Origin: an uncultured Prevotellaceae bacterium
Lineage (GTDB): Bacteria; Bacteroidota; Bacteroidia; Bacteroidales; Bacteroidaceae
Assembly: GCA_947167835.1 (NCBI GenBank)
Contig: CAMVJO010000004.1
Coordinates: 1-41,401, forward strand
DNA: 41,401 nt
Reading direction: 5' to 3'
This document shows positions 6,960 through 16,044 of this stretch, one piece after another. The translations under genes and the position numbers were made by a program. The notes beneath the pieces were generated by a model that saw only the letters and a list, made by a program, of their open reading frames with translations, had not been told where the DNA came from and made no database searches. Each line of letters begins with the position of its first letter. Positions within the stretch are counted from its first letter, which is position 1.

Positions 6960-9452
6960 TTATTCCATCATGTCGCCATAACCGCTACCGCTTTCCATGT
7001 TCTCATTCATATCGTCCTGCTGACGTTTGTTGCGTTGCGGTTTCTGTTTCATATTACCGAAGTTCCATGTAAAGGTAAGGTTCAGCATACGTCCCATGCG
7101 CCAGTTCTTCTGATGGCGCGTAAACTGCGGACTATTCGTAACGGTTTCCCAACTGCGGCTGTTCAACAAGTCGCGGCAGTTGAGGGAGATAGCAAATGTG
7201 CGGTGCAGGAAATTCTTACGCAAGCCAAGGTCTATATTATAGTTGGCCTTTCTGTAACCCTGTGAAACGACTTGCCGAGAGCGGTAGTCGCCTGTAATCT
7301 GCAAGACCATGTCTGCCGGAAGCGTGAGGCTACCCATCATGCGCAAAGTCCATGTGAAGTTATGATCGCTCTCGCCCGTTACGGTCTGGCCGTCTATTAC
7401 ATAATTGAATCCGTCAAGGCTGTAATAATAGAAGTTAGCCGTTGTTGTCAAGTCAAAGCATTTGAAGAGTTTGTCCTTCAATATCACTTCCAAACCCGTA
7501 CTTGTACTCTTTGTAAGGTTCTTCGATGTCTGATACATCATGCCGTCCGTTATGTTCCTGTACTGTATGCGTTGCATCACGTCGGTCGTCGGACGATAGT
7601 AGGCTGAAACTGAGAGTGTATGAAGCTCCCAATTCTTCAAATAGTTGAGCGTAAAAGAATTAGTAAACTCCGGTGTCAATTCAGGGTTACCGTATTCCAC
7701 GATAGAAGCGTCGCGCGTATTCTTAAAGCTGTTCAACTGTCCACCCCAAGGCCTGCGCAAACGACGGGTGTAGTTCAACTGTATCTGTTGTGTGGACGAA
7801 ATCTGATAGGAAAGGAACAAACTGGGGAAAAGTTCAAAGAAGTCTTTCTTGAAAGCGGGCAAACGCAAAGCAGGGTTGTGCTCCTGATTGTAATCATAGC
7901 TCTCCGTATTGACTTTCCAGTATTCTCCGCGAAGGCCTCCCATTACCCCGAAATTTCCGAACTTCAAAGAACCGGTAGCATAGAACGCGTGAACATCCTG
8001 GCTGTATATAAATCGGTTAAAGTACAACTTGTCTTCCACGAGTGTCGTTCCAGTCCACGAAGTAGCGTCAATAAAAGATTCCTGCGGCGTGTTCTCATGG
8101 CTGAGACGGGCATTATATCCAGCCTGAAGCCTGAAAATTTCCGTAATCTGGTTTTCGTAATCTAATTTGAACTCCCACGAGCGATTCCTAATGCGAGTGG
8201 GACGGCTTTGGAAGGAGTAACCTATCGGAGAAGACGGCATAAAATATTCGGTACTGTCTTGGTAATAATTTTCATTGTCCATCATCCAGCGGTTGTACTC
8301 TCCGTTGAAATCCAGGAAGTGGGTATCAGAAAACTTGTGGCGGTATCCGAACTCAAAGTGATACATATTCATATCATCGTCGCTCGTATTGACACGTGTC
8401 ATGCGACGACTGTCTGTTCCTACAGCATTTGTACCATAATGATAAAGGGCAAAATCTGAATTGTTATGACCTCCCTTCATCAAAGAGCCACCTAATGTCA
8501 CATCATCCTTATCCGTCAGATGATATGTCAGACCTGCTCGTGCAAAAAGGTTGTTTCCGCGAGTATGGCGACTGTTATCGTAATTTTGATATTCGTCTGT
8601 CTGCAAGAAAGTCTGACGACTCCACGAACCGCCTTTCTTATTCTGACGATGACGATAGCCAATATTCAGATAGGTTTCGAGTTTACTACTGCTGTAATTG
8701 ATATTTCCGCTGGTATTGGCGCCTCCGTTGGTATTTCCTCCCACTTGAAGCGAACCATAATAGCCTGCTTTGCGATTTTTCTTCAGAATAATATTGATAA
8801 TGCCGGCACTTCCTTCAGCACTGAACTTAGCCGAGGGATTATCTATGACCTCTATTCTGTCAATGCTCTCTGCGGGAATCTGCTGTAGGATTTCTGCACG
8901 GTTGTCGGAGTTCAATCCGCTGGCTTTTCCGTTAATCCATATTTCCACACCGCTATTGCCACGCAGAGATACGTTTCCGTCCTGATCCACCTCTACAGAA
9001 GGAATGATTTCGAGCACATCGCTGGCCGAACCTCCCGTTGCTGCAATTTGCTGATCGACATCGAAAAGTTTTCTATCGACTTCCAACTTAACATTGGTGC
9101 GCTGGCCAACGATAACTGCTTCTTCCAGACTGGTAGGAGCAAGCAAAACGGAATCAATACGGATAGCCTTGTGTTTTTCAGACAAGGTAATCGTTTCCGA
9201 TTGCTTCTTATAACCTACTAATCCTACAAGCATTTTGTATTTGCCGTAGGGGATTCCGGTAAGTTTGAACGAACCTTTCTTATCTGTAACAACAGTTTTC
9301 ACAGCCTTGTCGCTCTGCATCAGAACAACGGTGGAATAAGCAAGTGGTTCCTTACTCATTTCATCATAAACGGCACCACGCAAACTGCCTTGGGCCATAA
9401 CTGATGAAACATAGGAAACCATCAGGATAAAAACGTATAAAAATCTTTTCAT
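6960..9452 (-). CDS. TonB-dependent receptor-like outer membrane protein
   Basis: I start this at the ATG at 9452, which gives a clean signal peptide (MKRFLYVFILMVSYVSSVMA) and 830 residues. An upstream in-frame extension to 9563 is not signal-like. After the signal comes a carboxypeptidase-regulatory-like domain (LRGAVYDEMSKEPLAYSTVV). A TonB plug follows (SLRGNSGVEIWINGK and SAEGSAGIINIILKK), then a long beta-barrel of the OMP_b-brl_3 type. The C-terminus is a polar Asn/Gln/Met-rich tail instead of a terminal aromatic strand. It probably imports or senses a ligand, but the substrate is not apparent and no SusD partner is present. Confidence 0.88.
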   Translation of the reverse strand: MKRFLYVFILMVSYVSSVMAQGSLRGAVYDEMSKEPLAYSTVVLMQSDKAVKTVVTDKKGSFKLTGIPYGKYKMLVGLVGYKKQSETITLSEKHKAIRIDSVLLAPTSLEEAVIVGQRTNVKLEVDRKLFDVDQQIAATGGSASDVLEIIPSVEVDQDGNVSLRGNSGVEIWINGKASGLNSDNRAEILQQIPAESIDRIEVIDNPSAKFSAEGSAGIINIILKKNRKAGYYGSLQVGGNTNGGANTSGNINYSSSKLETYLNIGYRHRQNKKGGSWSRQTFLQTDEYQNYDNSRHTRGNNLFARAGLTYHLTDKDDVTLGGSLMKGGHNNSDFALYHYGTNAVGTDSRRMTRVNTSDDDMNMYHFEFGYRHKFSDTHFLDFNGEYNRWMMDNENYYQDSTEYFMPSSPIGYSFQSRPTRIRNRSWEFKLDYENQITEIFRLQAGYNARLSHENTPQESFIDATSWTGTTLVEDKLYFNRFIYSQDVHAFYATGSLKFGNFGVMGGLRGEYWKVNTESYDYNQEHNPALRLPAFKKDFFELFPSLFLSYQISSTQQIQLNYTRRLRRPWGGQLNSFKNTRDASIVEYGNPELTPEFTNSFTLNYLKNWELHTLSVSAYYRPTTDVMQRIQYRNITDGMMYQTSKNLTKSTSTGLEVILKDKLFKCFDLTTTANFYYYSLDGFNYVIDGQTVTGESDHNFTWTLRMMGSLTLPADMVLQITGDYRSRQVVSQGYRKANYNIDLGLRKNFLHRTFAISLNCRDLLNSRSWETVTNSPQFTRHQKNWRMGRMLNLTFTWNFGNMKQKPQRNKRQQDDMNENMESGSGYGDMME

Positions 9453-9567
9453 ATACAACATCTTATTTTTTTTCTGCGCGAATTTACTAAAAACGAGATA
9501 ATTAAGTTTTATATAGCTTCCTTTTTTAAGCAGAGAAGTGCAAAACTTAACTTTTAATAACAAAAAA

Positions 9568-9599
9568 CTTGTCCTGTATATTCGTTTTTCCTAATTTTG
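9568..9599 (+). promoter_or_regulatory. Promoter of PAP2 gene (near-leaderless)
   Basis: TAATTTTG at 9592-9599 is a perfect -7 box, with CTTG (one mismatch to TTTG) 20 bp upstream at 9568-9571. The ATG at 9606 begins six bases after the box, so the predicted transcript has almost no 5' leader. Confidence 0.5.
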
Positions 9600-9605
9600 C
9601 ACAAT

Positions 9606-10289
9606 ATGAACGAGATACAATCCCTTGAAGAATCTTTATTACTCCTCATCAATCACGATGGAGGTGCGTTTGCCGATCAGTTTTGGTGGTTGGTTTCAAA
9701 GCCGCAGACGTGGATATTTACGGCTGTCGTAGTCATTATCAGTTTGATGTGGCGCATTCGCAAACCGAAAGACATCATTCTTTTCGTTTTGTGCTTTGGT
9801 GTCATGCTGATGTTGGCAGACAATATTCCAGCACACTACGCAAGACCGTTTTTTGCACGTCCCAGACCATCGCACAACGAACATCTCATTCCTTTGCTCC
9901 ATTTTGTAAACAATTATACGGGAGGCGACTACGGATTCTTCTCAAGTCATGCCAGCAATTCGTTCAGTATCGTCACTTTGCTAGCACTTCTTTTCCGCAA
10001 ACGCAGTCTTACCATCACATTATTCCTTTGGGCCACATTATTGTGCGTTTCAAGATTATACTTAGGCGTACACTATGTAGGAGATCTGCTTGCCGGTACT
10101 GTTTACGGCGTTGTTCTTGGTTGGATTACCTACAAAGTCTATCTGTTCTTCCGCGAAAAGGAATACTATCAAAGGGATTTAGATTCTGTGGAAGTAACTT
10201 TTAGAAAAAGTTACCCATTAGAAATTATTGGAGCCGTTCTTCTCAATTTCCTTGTGCTCAGTATTATTGCCATAGTCAAGGCTTTCTAA
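9606..10289 (+). CDS. PAP2-family membrane phosphatase
   Basis: This 227-residue integral membrane protein carries the three motifs of the PAP2/undecaprenyl-pyrophosphatase-like family. These are ARPFFARPRPS, FFSSHASNS (phosphatase motif 2) and SRLYLGVHYVGDLLAG (motif 3, catalytic His). Several hydrophobic helices are visible (for example IFTAVVVIISLMW and LEIIGAVLLNFLVLSIIAIV). Members dephosphorylate lipid pyrophosphates or phospholipids at the membrane; which substrate applies here is not shown. I chose the ATG at 9606 (MNEIQSLEES) over a TTG three codons earlier, because that TTG lies inside the -7 promoter box. A GHL10 gene follows 25 nt downstream. Confidence 0.88.
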   Translation: MNEIQSLEESLLLLINHDGGAFADQFWWLVSKPQTWIFTAVVVIISLMWRIRKPKDIILFVLCFGVMLMLADNIPAHYARPFFARPRPSHNEHLIPLLHFVNNYTGGDYGFFSSHASNSFSIVTLLALLFRKRSLTITLFLWATLLCVSRLYLGVHYVGDLLAGTVYGVVLGWITYKVYLFFREKEYYQRDLDSVEVTFRKSYPLEIIGAVLLNFLVLSIIAIVKAF

Positions 10290-10314
10290 ACATATACCAC
10301 ATTCCCCATTAGAT

Positions 10315-12036
10315 ATGCGCCGGATTCTGATTATTCTCTCCTTTTGCTTGCCTTTATTGTCTGTCTTTTCACAGAATACGCCGATAGACTACATCACGGC
10401 TTCGGCACCTTGTGCTCCTGGTGTGCAGCGCGAAGTGAGAGCCGTGTGGCTCACTACGCTTTCCGGCTTGGATTGGCCGCGTATCAAGAGCAAATCTACG
10501 GCAAGTATGGAGCAACAGAAAGAGGAATTACGGCAAATTCTCGACAAGTTGCAGGCGTGTGGCATTAATACGGTAATATTCCAGACTCGCATACGCGGAA
10601 CCGTCATTTATCCTTCTTCCATAGAACCATTCGACCCTTGTCTTACGGGGAAGGCAGGACAAAACCCGGGATACGACCCTCTGAAATTTGCTATTGACGA
10701 ATGTCATCGTCGTAATATGGAACTTCACGCCTGGGTTGTGGCATTTCCTATCTGTAAAAACACGGTTGTCAAAGAATTGGGCAACAAAACTTTGCCGCGC
10801 CTCCGACCTGATTTGTGCCAGCCCTCAAATGAGCAATGGTTGATGGACCCTGGTGTTCCGGGAACGGCAGATTATCTGGCTCGGCTCTGCGCAGAAATTG
10901 CAAGTCGTTACGATATCGATGGCATCTCGCTCGATTACATTCGCTATCCCGAAGCCGGCATCAAATTCTCCGATGCAAAGACATATAAGAAGTATGGTAA
11001 TGGACTTTCGCTCAAACAATGGCGCACGCAAAACGTAGATCGTTGTGTAGAAGCCGTATGTAAAAGCGTGAAAAGCGTAAAGCCCTGGATAAAGATGAGT
11101 TGTTCGCCCGTAGGAAAGTACGCTGATTTGCCACGCTTCAGTTCTCGCGGATGGAATGCCCGCGATGCCGTGAATCAGGACGTGATAAAATGGATGAACA
11201 AGGGATGGATGGACTTAATCTTCCCTATGATGTATTTCACTGGCAAGCATTTCTACCCCTTTGTGCCCGATTGGAAGAAAAAGGCCGGAGACAAAGTTGT
11301 GGCTCCCGGACTTGGTATCTATTTCCTGAGCAAAAACGAGAAAAACTGGCCTTTGCGTACCATTAGCGACCAACTTACCTTCGTCCGTCAATGTCAAACT
11401 GGTGGAATAGCCTTGTATCGTGAACAGTTCTTGCGCGAAAACCATAAAGGGCTCTACGATTACCTCAAAAACTACCACTTTGTTAAACCGGCTCTCCCTC
11501 CTGCCATCAGTCACGACGGAGTAAAACCGCAAAAGCCCAAGGCTATCAGGACAGATGTAGGAACAAAGGCAGTTCTGAAATGGGAAAAAGCGACAGACAT
11601 ACACCATTATAATATATATATGCTCAACGATACGGTTTTTTGCGACAGCACTATCCGCATCGTAGCACAAAACCTGCAAAAGACAGAATATACCTTCGCC
11701 CCAGCCCTACATCAAACTTTGCGACACACACTTGCCGTTACAGCCGTCGATGCTTTCGGACAAGAAAGCGAACCTTGCATACTTCCCTGCGAAGGAAACA
11801 CGCACGATGTCATAAATCACGAGAAAAATATCATCGATATTCCCTCTCTCGCCGCACATACGCTGATTGTTACCGACTTGACAGGAAAAAAGCTGCTGCA
11901 AAAGCCCTACTCCCGCCGACTTGACATCTCTCACCTCCCCGCCGGTTTCTACATTCTACGAAGCATCGGAAAGAAACAGGCACACCACACCATAAAGTAC
12001 TTTTATCACGATACTTCTCGAGGCGAAACAGAATGA
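10315..12036 (+). CDS. Secreted GHL10-type glycoside hydrolase-like protein
   Basis: The protein has 573 residues with a signal peptide (MRRILIILSFCLPLLSVFS). The main domain, about 40-385, matches glycosyl hydrolase-like 10 (GHL10, DUF187). It has EVRAVWLTTLSGLDWP near its start, INTVIFQTRIRG, and a likely active-site strand DIDGISLDYIRYPEA. Family members are thought to act on bacterial polysaccharide or peptidoglycan-derived glycans. A fibronectin-like region is followed by a tail (TLIVTDLTGKKLLQK, then LPAGFYIL) like type IX secretion C-terminal domains, with extra residues after it. Secretion by T9SS is therefore possible but not certain. It is probably cotranscribed with the PAP2 gene. 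Confidence 0.82.
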   Translation: MRRILIILSFCLPLLSVFSQNTPIDYITASAPCAPGVQREVRAVWLTTLSGLDWPRIKSKSTASMEQQKEELRQILDKLQACGINTVIFQTRIRGTVIYPSSIEPFDPCLTGKAGQNPGYDPLKFAIDECHRRNMELHAWVVAFPICKNTVVKELGNKTLPRLRPDLCQPSNEQWLMDPGVPGTADYLARLCAEIASRYDIDGISLDYIRYPEAGIKFSDAKTYKKYGNGLSLKQWRTQNVDRCVEAVCKSVKSVKPWIKMSCSPVGKYADLPRFSSRGWNARDAVNQDVIKWMNKGWMDLIFPMMYFTGKHFYPFVPDWKKKAGDKVVAPGLGIYFLSKNEKNWPLRTISDQLTFVRQCQTGGIALYREQFLRENHKGLYDYLKNYHFVKPALPPAISHDGVKPQKPKAIRTDVGTKAVLKWEKATDIHHYNIYMLNDTVFCDSTIRIVAQNLQKTEYTFAPALHQTLRHTLAVTAVDAFGQESEPCILPCEGNTHDVINHEKNIIDIPSLAAHTLIVTDLTGKKLLQKPYSRRLDISHLPAGFYILRSIGKKQAHHTIKYFYHDTSRGETE

Positions 12037-12178
12037 GAAGCGGTATAAAGAAATACAAAGAACGTAGCTTGGAATAAGTATCTCAAAGATATAATTCATT
12101 TTGCAGAAGCAACTAAAAAATACGTGCAGTCACTCTCATTCATTCACATTCTTTCCCATAATTCCCACGCACATTTTA

Positions 12179-12266
12179 TATTCTCTTCGCCGTGAGAATC
12201 TTTTCTCATCGCGTTGAGAAAGTTTTCTCTTCGCGATGAGAATATTTTCTCAACGCGAAGAGAAAA
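12179..12266. repeat. 22-nt periodic palindromic array
   Basis: Four adjacent 22-nt units start at 12179, 12201, 12223 and 12245. Each resembles TTTTCTC-TCGCG-TGAGAA and is itself a dyad. Arms also match between units: CTCATCGCG in unit 2 with CGCGATGAG in unit 3, TTGAGAA in unit 2 with TTCTCAA in unit 4, and TCTTCGCG in unit 3 with CGCGAAGA in unit 4. Alternative hairpins are therefore possible. It lies in the 780-bp gap before the M60 gene. The stretches 12037-12178 and 12267-12344 show nothing recognisable. Confidence 0.8.
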
Positions 12267-12344
12267 CCTTTAATTGACTTTATTCCTATTATCTGCCATT
12301 GCAGTTTAACGATTTAGTTTGACTACTCTAAATCTTATTTGTAA

Positions 12345-12616
12345 AGGGTTGTTCTAAAAATTAGGCTGTTTTGATTTGCTTACACTCTCTATACGTTTGT
12401 TCCTGCAACCCGCAGAGCTTCACCCTACGGGGCAGACAACAAACAGAGTGTGCGCGAAGAATTCAAAGATTTTTGAGTGATTTTGTTTTTAGTTTCGCAG
12501 AAGCATAGTCTTCTATGGTTCAAGGAATTAAAGACAAAAGTGCCAAAAAGAATGAAAAAGCATACAGACCAAACAAGACTTCCCTATAATTATAAACTAA
12601 TTTTCAGAACATCCCT
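12345..12616 (+). mobile_element. MITE-like element, copy B (long form, 272 bp)
   Basis: The ends are AGGGTTGTTCTAAAAATTAG and TTTTCAGAACATCCCT, with AA flanking both sides (12343-12344 and 12617-12618). The element is inverted relative to the other copies and carries the optional module (about 12378-12462). That module is identical to the one in the copy at 31397 over about 90 bp. The core half is clearly more diverged, including CATAGTCTTCTATG in place of CATAGCTTGCTATG. Its internal promoter points toward the M60 peptidase gene. Confidence 0.85.
12370..12399 (+). promoter_or_regulatory. Promoter inside mobile element B
   Basis: TTTG (12370-12373), an 18-bp spacer and TACGTTTG (12392-12399) match the Bacteroidetes consensus. 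Transcription would run through the element core and out toward the M60 gene, which also has its own promoter at 12687-12717. Confidence 0.45.
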
Positions 12617-12686
12617 AAAATATATTGACGCAGTTCATAATAATTTTTAGTTAGGGTTGTTATCTATTTGATTTAATTGATGTTTC

Positions 12687-12717
12687 TTTGTCTTATCACA
12701 ATTTATTTATATCTTTG
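12687..12717 (+). promoter_or_regulatory. Promoter of M60 peptidase gene
   Basis: TTTG (12687-12690), exactly 19 bp, then TATCTTTG (12710-12717) is the closest match to the consensus in the window. The predicted leader is about 95 nt and ends in an A-rich stretch before the ATG at 12818. Confidence 0.65.
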
Positions 12718-12817
12718 CACATCATACCCACAGAAGTTCCCTCAGCAGACGTACAAAACACACAACGCGCTGAAGGACAAGCAATATAGAAATATATAAC
12801 CAATAGATAAAGTAACC

Positions 12818-15800
12818 ATGTTCAAAAAATCGATTATTTTTACTTGCGCCCTGCTGTTAGCAGTTGCTGCGCAAGCACAGTGGGACTTCAGTACTGATAA
12901 GGACTACATGCTGAAACATGTGACAACGGGAAAGTATCTCGTCTTGCATGACAGTTACGAAGAGACCAACGTAGTGAATGCCACGACAATAGAAGGCGCG
13001 GGCTCGCTGTTCACCATCACAAAAAGCGGCACCGGCTATGTGTTTACCAAGAAAGGCACCGACAAGACGCTGAGCCTTTCGACTAATGGGAAAATGGCTG
13101 GTTGGAACACGTCGAATACGGGTGGTACCGTTTGGACGCTTGTCGATGCCGGCGACGACTACGTCTATCTCAAGTCGAGCAAAGGCTATCTCGCTCCGAG
13201 CGAAGGTGCCGGTGCCGGCTCGTATGTATATACCGACAAGTCGCAGGGAAACAACTCGCGTTGGTGTATTGCCGATGCAGACACAGAACTTCCTAAATAC
13301 GTCACCAGCATCACGAGCGGTAAATATTATCGTTTAGTAAGTTACACAAACCAAAGTATGGCAATGACTGACAATGGCGGCGGTGTGGTAACCACGCAAA
13401 GCGATAAGAAAAACTACAGTCAATGTTGGCTATTGACGGCCAAAAGCAATGGCTACACGTTCAAAAACCTGCTCACGGGCAAGTTCATTACGAGCAATCC
13501 TGGTACCAGTGCGCAGTGGAAAACGGGTACTTCGGGTGCGACTTTCTACAGCGGAACATCGACTTCGGACGAAAAGACACTGTTCTGGTTCTCAACACAA
13601 AACAGCACGTCTTCCTACACAGCCCTGCATTCGGCTCCCCACCAGAGCAACAACGTTGTGGCGTGGACAGCCAATGCCGACGCTTCGAAATGGCTGTTGG
13701 ACATGGTGGATGAAAGTACCATAGATTTCAATGCTATCGATGAGCTGCAGAAGTCTATCTCTACCAACTACACAGATCAACTGACGACTTTCTTTGACGA
13801 CTATGCCTGCACGCAATTGAAGAGCAATTATGCCTCGATGAGTGACGACGAACTTCGCACGGCAATGAGCGAACTGCCTGCCAACCTGCGCGAAGAAGCC
13901 GTTCGCGTGAAGAATGACAAGTGGAACGATGACGAAACTTGGAATCGCTACGAGAAAGATTTCCGCATCCACGAATACGAAATCTATTCCGACCCCGGCG
14001 TCTGGGCAAACAAGCTTGGTATTGGTCCTTTCGGACACCTTACGCAATCTACTGGCATCAAACTGAAGTCGGGCGAACTCGTATTTCTCCTTGTGGACCA
14101 AAATGTTGCCAACTCCGACGGACAGCTTTATGCAGAACTGGTATCCGGCGTAAGCCTCTCGGGTGCACAAGTCACGTTGAAGCGCGGTTATAATGCTATC
14201 ATCTCATCGAGTGACTGCGAACTGTTCATTACCTATAACTGCAAGAATGCTAACAAACTGCTTTCCAGCTTCCCCAACATCAAGATACACGTTGCCGGCG
14301 GTACGTGTAACGGTACATTCGACATGAGCAGAGGTCATACAGAAAGTGACTGGGAGTGGTTGCTGAAAAACATGTTTAAGGACACCTATCTGCACCTGCG
14401 CTCAAATTATCACATGATGAACTGTTATCTTGACCGTGTGAAGAATACAGACAACATGGAAGGTGCTCTGAAAATCTGGGACTTCGTGTTTGAAGCTGAA
14501 GAAAGACTCATGACATCGCGCTTCAACGACGGATATTATCGTCCGATTATGCTCGTGTTCGACAATTCGACCGGAAATCCCAACTGGAGCGGCGGTCGTG
14601 TGTCAATGCCCGGAATGTGGGGCAACGGCGCTCTGAATTATAACAATCTTCTTTATACCGGCGGGGCTGGCGGTCAGCAATGGGTCATCCAACATGAGGA
14701 AGGTCACGGACATCAAGGTCCAATAAACCTCAGTGGAACCACCGAAATAAGTAATAACGGTCTTGCCCAGATTGTAACCCACCTTTGGGGCTATCGTACC
14801 ACCCGTGGAAGAGCACAAAACGCTACTTACGACTACTTCAACCAAGGCGGAGCCTGGATTGACTATCCGCGTCGTAGCGATTGCCTGTGGCTTACCAACA
14901 AGCTTTGGTACCAACTCTGGCTTTACTTCCATCTGAAAGGCGACGACGGATTCTTCGCCCGTTGGATTGAAAAACTACGTTCGATGGATGGCGGTATCAA
15001 AAAAGCAAGTGATACAGAAAACAGAGCTAATGCCATTGCTCGCCAGACAGCAGCACGCACCATCAACGAACTGCAAGGAAAAGCCAGCACTTATGGCAGT
15101 TGGACAAGCGAATATATGCGTATGGCTCTCGCTGCCTGCGAAGCCTCGCAGACCGACCTCTATGAATTCTTCAAGATGTGGGGATTCTTTGGTTATGCCG
15201 AAGATGTGAAAACCGATGGAGGCGACACCGATGCCCCAGAGAGCGGCACTTTCCGTATTGGCGACTATTCAAACTACTTGGTACGCCTGCCGATGCGTGG
15301 CAATAAGGTCGATGAGAACGCCCTCAAATGGTGTAAAGCCAAGATGCAGAGTTACGAGAAGAAAGCTCCTGGCGTGATGTTCATCAATGATACAGGTGAA
15401 TTGACGACTATCGATGCTGATGCCGAATGTTTGAAATACGATCCAAGCCTTGCGACCAAAAAGAGGCAGTATGCCGACGATGATGCCCAGCAGAACCAAG
15501 GAAATTTGGGAACTTATACCCACTTTGGCAAGAATGAACTGACTACGCTTACTTTCAGAACCAGCGGGACGAAGATTATCGTCAGCGGTAAGGGTGCAGT
15601 AGGCTTCAAAATCTACGATGATATAGGCGAACTCATCTGGGTAAGCAACAAAATGTCATTCACAACAAACAGCACCATTGTTAATGGTGTCAAGAACGGC
15701 ACCTATTCACTCGTTGCTTCACTTGGCGACGACACCGACCTGCTACTTAGCGGTCCACATACGGACTACACCAACGATCCCGACGGCATTAAGACTATTG

Positions 15801-15949
15801 ACACTTCCTCTCTTAATGAAAGATCAAGTAAGAACAACAATGGCTCCGTATTCGACTTGCAGGGCAGGAAAATGGAAAACGTTAAATCCGTCAATGGTAA
15901 ATTACCGAAAGGAATCTATATCATCAATGGTAAGAAGGTAATCCGTTAA
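12818..15949 (+). CDS. Secreted M60-family (enhancin-like) metallopeptidase
   Basis: The protein has 1043 residues and a signal peptide cut after AVAAQA. Two beta-trefoil-like lectin segments (about 28-150 and 160-295, each opening with ...GKYL or ...GKYYRL) precede the M60 domain at about 380-790. The zinc site is HEEGH (H626, E627, H630), with E643 in GTTEIS as the likely third ligand, which fits the M60 pattern HEXXH plus a distal Glu. M60 enzymes cut mucin-type glycoproteins. The C-terminus (SVFDLQGRKM, then LPKGIYIINGKKVIR) is a sorting-like tail common in Prevotella secreted proteins and suggests T9SS export. A role in host or dietary glycoprotein digestion is inferred. Confidence 0.92.
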   Translation: MFKKSIIFTCALLLAVAAQAQWDFSTDKDYMLKHVTTGKYLVLHDSYEETNVVNATTIEGAGSLFTITKSGTGYVFTKKGTDKTLSLSTNGKMAGWNTSNTGGTVWTLVDAGDDYVYLKSSKGYLAPSEGAGAGSYVYTDKSQGNNSRWCIADADTELPKYVTSITSGKYYRLVSYTNQSMAMTDNGGGVVTTQSDKKNYSQCWLLTAKSNGYTFKNLLTGKFITSNPGTSAQWKTGTSGATFYSGTSTSDEKTLFWFSTQNSTSSYTALHSAPHQSNNVVAWTANADASKWLLDMVDESTIDFNAIDELQKSISTNYTDQLTTFFDDYACTQLKSNYASMSDDELRTAMSELPANLREEAVRVKNDKWNDDETWNRYEKDFRIHEYEIYSDPGVWANKLGIGPFGHLTQSTGIKLKSGELVFLLVDQNVANSDGQLYAELVSGVSLSGAQVTLKRGYNAIISSSDCELFITYNCKNANKLLSSFPNIKIHVAGGTCNGTFDMSRGHTESDWEWLLKNMFKDTYLHLRSNYHMMNCYLDRVKNTDNMEGALKIWDFVFEAEERLMTSRFNDGYYRPIMLVFDNSTGNPNWSGGRVSMPGMWGNGALNYNNLLYTGGAGGQQWVIQHEEGHGHQGPINLSGTTEISNNGLAQIVTHLWGYRTTRGRAQNATYDYFNQGGAWIDYPRRSDCLWLTNKLWYQLWLYFHLKGDDGFFARWIEKLRSMDGGIKKASDTENRANAIARQTAARTINELQGKASTYGSWTSEYMRMALAACEASQTDLYEFFKMWGFFGYAEDVKTDGGDTDAPESGTFRIGDYSNYLVRLPMRGNKVDENALKWCKAKMQSYEKKAPGVMFINDTGELTTIDADAECLKYDPSLATKKRQYADDDAQQNQGNLGTYTHFGKNELTTLTFRTSGTKIIVSGKGAVGFKIYDDIGELIWVSNKMSFTTNSTIVNGVKNGTYSLVASLGDDTDLLLSGPHTDYTNDPDGIKTIDTSSLNERSSKNNNGSVFDLQGRKMENVKSVNGKLPKGIYIINGKKVIR

Positions 15950-16044
15950 TAGGATAAATTCAGCAAGAACTTGATTCTGCCTATGGGTAAGTAATTAATG
16001 TTTTATAAAACGGGCATCGCAAAGACTTTGCCCACAATAATAGG

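Noticed and set aside
16003..16035. Terminator between the M60 and L,D-transpeptidase genes
   Set aside because: GGGCA/TGCCC is only a five-base stem with a long loop and no T-run follows.
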